From: Nymphaea colorata
Taxonomy: Eukaryota; Streptophyta; Magnoliopsida; Nymphaeales; Nymphaeaceae
Length of the DNA stretch: 64,000 bases
Reading direction: 5' to 3'
Assembly: GCF_008831285.2 (NCBI RefSeq)
Contig: NC_045143.1
Location: forward strand, 8,505,503-8,569,502
Positions within the stretch are counted from its first letter, which is position 1, and each line of letters opens with the position of its first letter. A model generated the notes under the pieces. The model saw only the letters and a list, made by a program, of their open reading frames with translations, had not been told where the DNA came from and searched no databases. The translations under genes and the position numbers were made by a program. Shown here piece by piece: positions 61,382 to 64,000 of the stretch.

Positions 61382-62163
61382 AAGCATTAAAAAAATTGAA
61401 TTAAATGGCGACAATAAATTCACCACCCACCCAAAATTTTAAATTTGAAGTTTGGGGCTGATGTGTTGCAACTTATATCTCTATAATGTCTACGGTCTTA
61501 CCTTTTAGAAATAAACAGCCCGGATCCAATATGGTACATGAAGGTTTTTGATATATATATATATATATAAGTTGGTAAAAACCAAAGGATAACAGACAAA
61601 AAACCAGACTCATTAAGCTTAATTATTAAAGTTTTTTTCATAATTTAATCTTATAGATATGATCTCAAGAGTGATTTAATGAGAAACATATGTTAAATTA
61701 GTTATTTTTTAACCTAAATAATGTTTTTTAATAGTTAAAGAGTAAACTGCTATTAGTAGCATCAAAATGTTGATAATATAAATATCAATTATTTTTATAA
61801 AAATGTCTTGAACTAAAACATGACATATATTAAATTAGAACGATACCTACTGATTTTTTAGTCAACAACTATTTTAAATACAATATAAACATCATAATAT
61901 ATTTTTGAAGAATGTTTTGATATAAAATATGATTTGATCAAGTTGTTTTAATGTAAAATGTTGATTTTTTTATTATCAGGAGACTATACATTTTTTCTTA
62001 TTATAAAAAACACCATCAAAGTTTAACAAATGTTAAAAGTTAGCATATGTTTTGTATCGACTTATAATGAAAAAAATATGTAAATTAATATTAAATGATA
62101 AAAATGTTTAAATGTCTATCATTTTTTTTTCTTAACTTCATATTGCATATAAAATACAAATTA

Positions 62164-62204
<41 letters not shown>

Positions 62205-62300
62205 TTGAATGTACAGAAAGAATCTGAATTAAATGCGGGCAATAAATTGGCCACCTACCATAAATTTCGAATTCGAAGTTTAGGGTTCAAGTGTTCAACT
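61380..62300. repeat. direct repeat flanking copy D
   Basis: 61397-61465 and 62226-62300 are diverged copies: GAATTAAATG.CG.CAATAAATT..CCAC followed by AATTT..AATT.GAAGTTT.GGG. Each sits just after a (TA)n tract. A second pair, AATAAACAGCCCG, occurs at 61286 and 61510. Confidence 0.65.
61551..62202. mobile_element. MITE with (TA)n ends (copy D)
   Basis: Bounded by (TA)n at 61551-61570 and 62169-62202. The left inner end AGTTGGTAAAAACC resembles AGTTGGTAAATA of copy B. The AT-rich core shares 'atgatctcaagag', 'tagcatcaaaatgttgat' and 'ttatttttataaaaatgt' with copy A at 6290-6480. Non-coding. Confidence 0.55.
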
Positions 62301-62529
62301 TAATGCAACCGTTTACACGCAAGTCAATTAAGCATCGAATTTGGGGCAAACCTGTCCACGCTGATAAAATGACCGCTCTGTCCCTAACTAGCTGAAAATG
62401 TTTATTCCCACGTGGCAGGCGCCGGGATTATAATCGTTGACAACGACAGGTCACGGGACCGACTCCAATCGGGGCCCACAAACAGGGTACGGACAAAGCC
62501 CACCCCCGGTACTTCCTTCGGAAGAGCTC

Positions 62530-62535
62530 TATAAA
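62530..62535 (+). promoter_or_regulatory. TATA box of the CASP-like gene
   Basis: TATAAA in GCTCTATAAAGCCCG lies 98 bases before the ATG. A G-box core (CCCACGTGGC) lies further up near 62408. Confidence 0.7.
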
Positions 62536-62627
62536 GCCCGAGCCCAGCAGACCACTAAGGGAACCCACCCTCGCTTCTTGATCATCACCGCCGGTGAGAA
62601 AGACAGAGAAAGAGTTATTTTCCGACG

Positions 62628-63151
62628 ATGAACGGCGGCCGGAAGCCACTGGACGTACAGATTCCGGTGGCGGAGTCGAAGGTCACGGCGGACTCTGGCA
62701 CCATGAGCGGACCGCTAGTGGCGCAAGGGGCGCGAGCGGCCGCTCTGGCGCAGCGGAGGGCCGACGTCGTACATGCGGCTCTCCGGTTTCTTTGCCTCAC
62801 GACCTCCGTCGTCTCCCTCTCGGCGATGGCCGTGGCTGAGCAGTCCTCGTCCATCGTCATCTACGGCTTCAGCCTCCCTGTCTACGCCAAATGGAGCTTC
62901 TCCGACTCCTTCGAGTACTGTTCGCTCCATCCCCCCCGCAGGCTTCGACTCCTCTCCTTCTTTTTCTTTTTTGTTTAGGTTCGGGCGACGAGCTTTTTTG
63001 TGCGTTTTGCTGCAGGTACCTAGTCGGAATGTGCGCGGCCGTCGCGGCGCACTCGCTGCTTCAGCTGCTTCTGAGCGCGTCGAGGATGGCGAAGAGATCG
63101 CCGGTGATCCCCTCCCGCAGCCACGCGTGGTTGATGTTCGCTGGTGATCAG
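62628..63151 (+). CDS. CASPL3-like: CASP-like membrane protein (CASPL3 type), 5' two exons, cut by window end
   Basis: Exon 1 is 62628-62914 and exon 2 is 63016-63151, split within the Glu codon (TTCGA|GTACTG ... GCTGCAG|GTACCT), giving 141 residues so far. Membrane segment 1 is about residues 47-70 (VVHAALRFLCLTTSVVSLSA). KWSFSDSFEYLVG and the second segment (CAAVAAHSLLQLLLSASR) follow, then RSPVIPSRSHAWLMFAGDQ, the conserved loop of this subfamily. CASP-like proteins are four-pass MARVEL-related membrane proteins; founding CASPs scaffold the Casparian strip, while most CASPLs have unknown roles. A GT donor (CAG|GTGAGC) ends exon 2. The third exon with the last two membrane segments is not visible up to 64000 and should lie beyond. 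Confidence 0.9.
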
Positions 63152-64000
63152 GTGAGCTTTTCCGGCAACGGCACGGGACTCACCGTTTCTTCCTGCACTT
63201 CCTTTACGTCTGCTTCTCTGGTTTTCATTTTTGAAAATGTAGTTCCTCCTCCGGTCTGAAAATAGCGGCAGTTTCGTTATTTTTAGTATATTGAAAATAA
63301 CGTGAAAATGCGTGCAAAAAACATTTGCTTAAATCAGAAAAATTTCCATAGGAAGCAACGCTCTACACCGAATAATCGAAAATGTTTTCTTATCTTTTGT
63401 TTCTTGAGTATATTTTGTCTGCCCTGTTTAGTTTAACAGAAAGCAGTCCATGATATCGTCTTTAAAAATATCCAAAATAACGGAGCCCAGCCTAAATGGA
63501 AGTTATCGGCAGTGATCCTCCATTTGGCGTGCATTGCGCTCCATCTCTTCATTTATGACGTTCAGGTTGCTTATAGCCGTTGGTAAATTTCTCTCGATGT
63601 TTACGCCTTGAGAGTTGAGATTTGTTATTTCCTGCAGCAACAAAGAACGGGATTTAGTTGGCAGTTTTTTGGGACCCTAATAGGAGCGTCGTTGAATAAT
63701 TTTTTCCCTTTTCCCCCAACTTGTCCTGTGATATATTGCCCACCGATATCTTCCGACTAACTCGTTTATAACGTGTCCGTATTTTAAAAAACCGGAGGTT
63801 TTCTCAAACTGCTTCACGTGATAAACTGACACAAGATCAAGGTTTCAAAGGATCAGCTGTGCCGGAGAAGGTTCTCTTTTGTTCTTTCGCTGGGAAGACG
63901 GTCTCGTAAAATCTTTAAGATCATGTGAAGAGACCCCCGTTGATGGATTTTTGTTGCGTTATATAATAAAGTTTTCGGTACAGTTTTAAGATGGCATTTG
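63152..64000 (+). other. intron 2 of the CASP-like gene
   Basis: Starts with a consensus donor. No sequence matching the expected third exon was found, so this is taken as an intron of at least 849 nt running off the window. Confidence 0.65.

Overview
The window is nuclear DNA from a flowering plant. Genes with short exons and canonical GT-AG introns sit in a background dense with decayed transposons, AT/GA microsatellites and MITEs. Recognisable products are plant-type: a GATA factor with the plant C-X2-C-X18-C-X2-C finger, a CASP-like membrane protein, a NUCLEAR FUSION DEFECTIVE 6-like mitochondrial protein, peptidyl-tRNA hydrolase 2, a SWIM+RING protein and a TPX2-like protein. Coding sequence falls into two composition classes. 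The GATA, SWIM/RING and CASP-like exons are very GC-rich; the TPX2-like, PTH2 and small 100-residue genes are AT-rich. That contrast would suit a monocot or an early-diverging angiosperm, but the species cannot be fixed from the sequence.

Layout. 1-550: tail of a Ty1/copia element (RNase H). 1764-5434, minus strand: nine-exon TPX2-like gene, with one intron that fits GC-AG splicing. 5.5-16 kb: gene-poor, with microsatellite-bounded MITEs, hAT-type MITEs, a SINE-like piece and a duplicated scrap of organelle-type 16S rDNA. 14.3-15.3 kb: GC-rich block with several G-box (CACGTG) sites. 16632-17734, plus strand: two-exon GATA factor. 17.7-29.7 kb: mostly intergenic, with a hAT MITE holding 71-bp tandem repeats and flanked by a perfect 8-bp target duplication. 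29722-30120, minus: NFD6-like gene. 33861-35134, plus: three-exon gene for a 100-residue protein I do not recognise. 36039-43122, minus: eight-exon peptidyl-tRNA hydrolase 2 gene, complete, in phase at every junction. 46.1-54.2 kb: a decayed LINE on the minus strand, split by a 3832-bp PIF/Harbinger element (50257-54088) with matching ends and a TTA target duplication. 55291-56019, plus: intronless SWIM/RING gene. 56-62.5 kb: AT-rich repeats. 62628-63151, plus: first two exons of a CASP-like (CASPL3-type) gene that runs off the window.

The host genes do not form a pathway; they are independent housekeeping and regulatory genes. The most unusual object is the PIF/Harbinger element. Besides a broken transposase it carries a separate ORF whose N-terminal half looks like the RNase H1 N-terminal (viroplasmin-type) fold, where Harbinger elements usually carry a Myb/SANT-like partner. 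It landed in the ORF1 end of the LINE: removing the element and one TTA restores an open LINE reading frame across the site.
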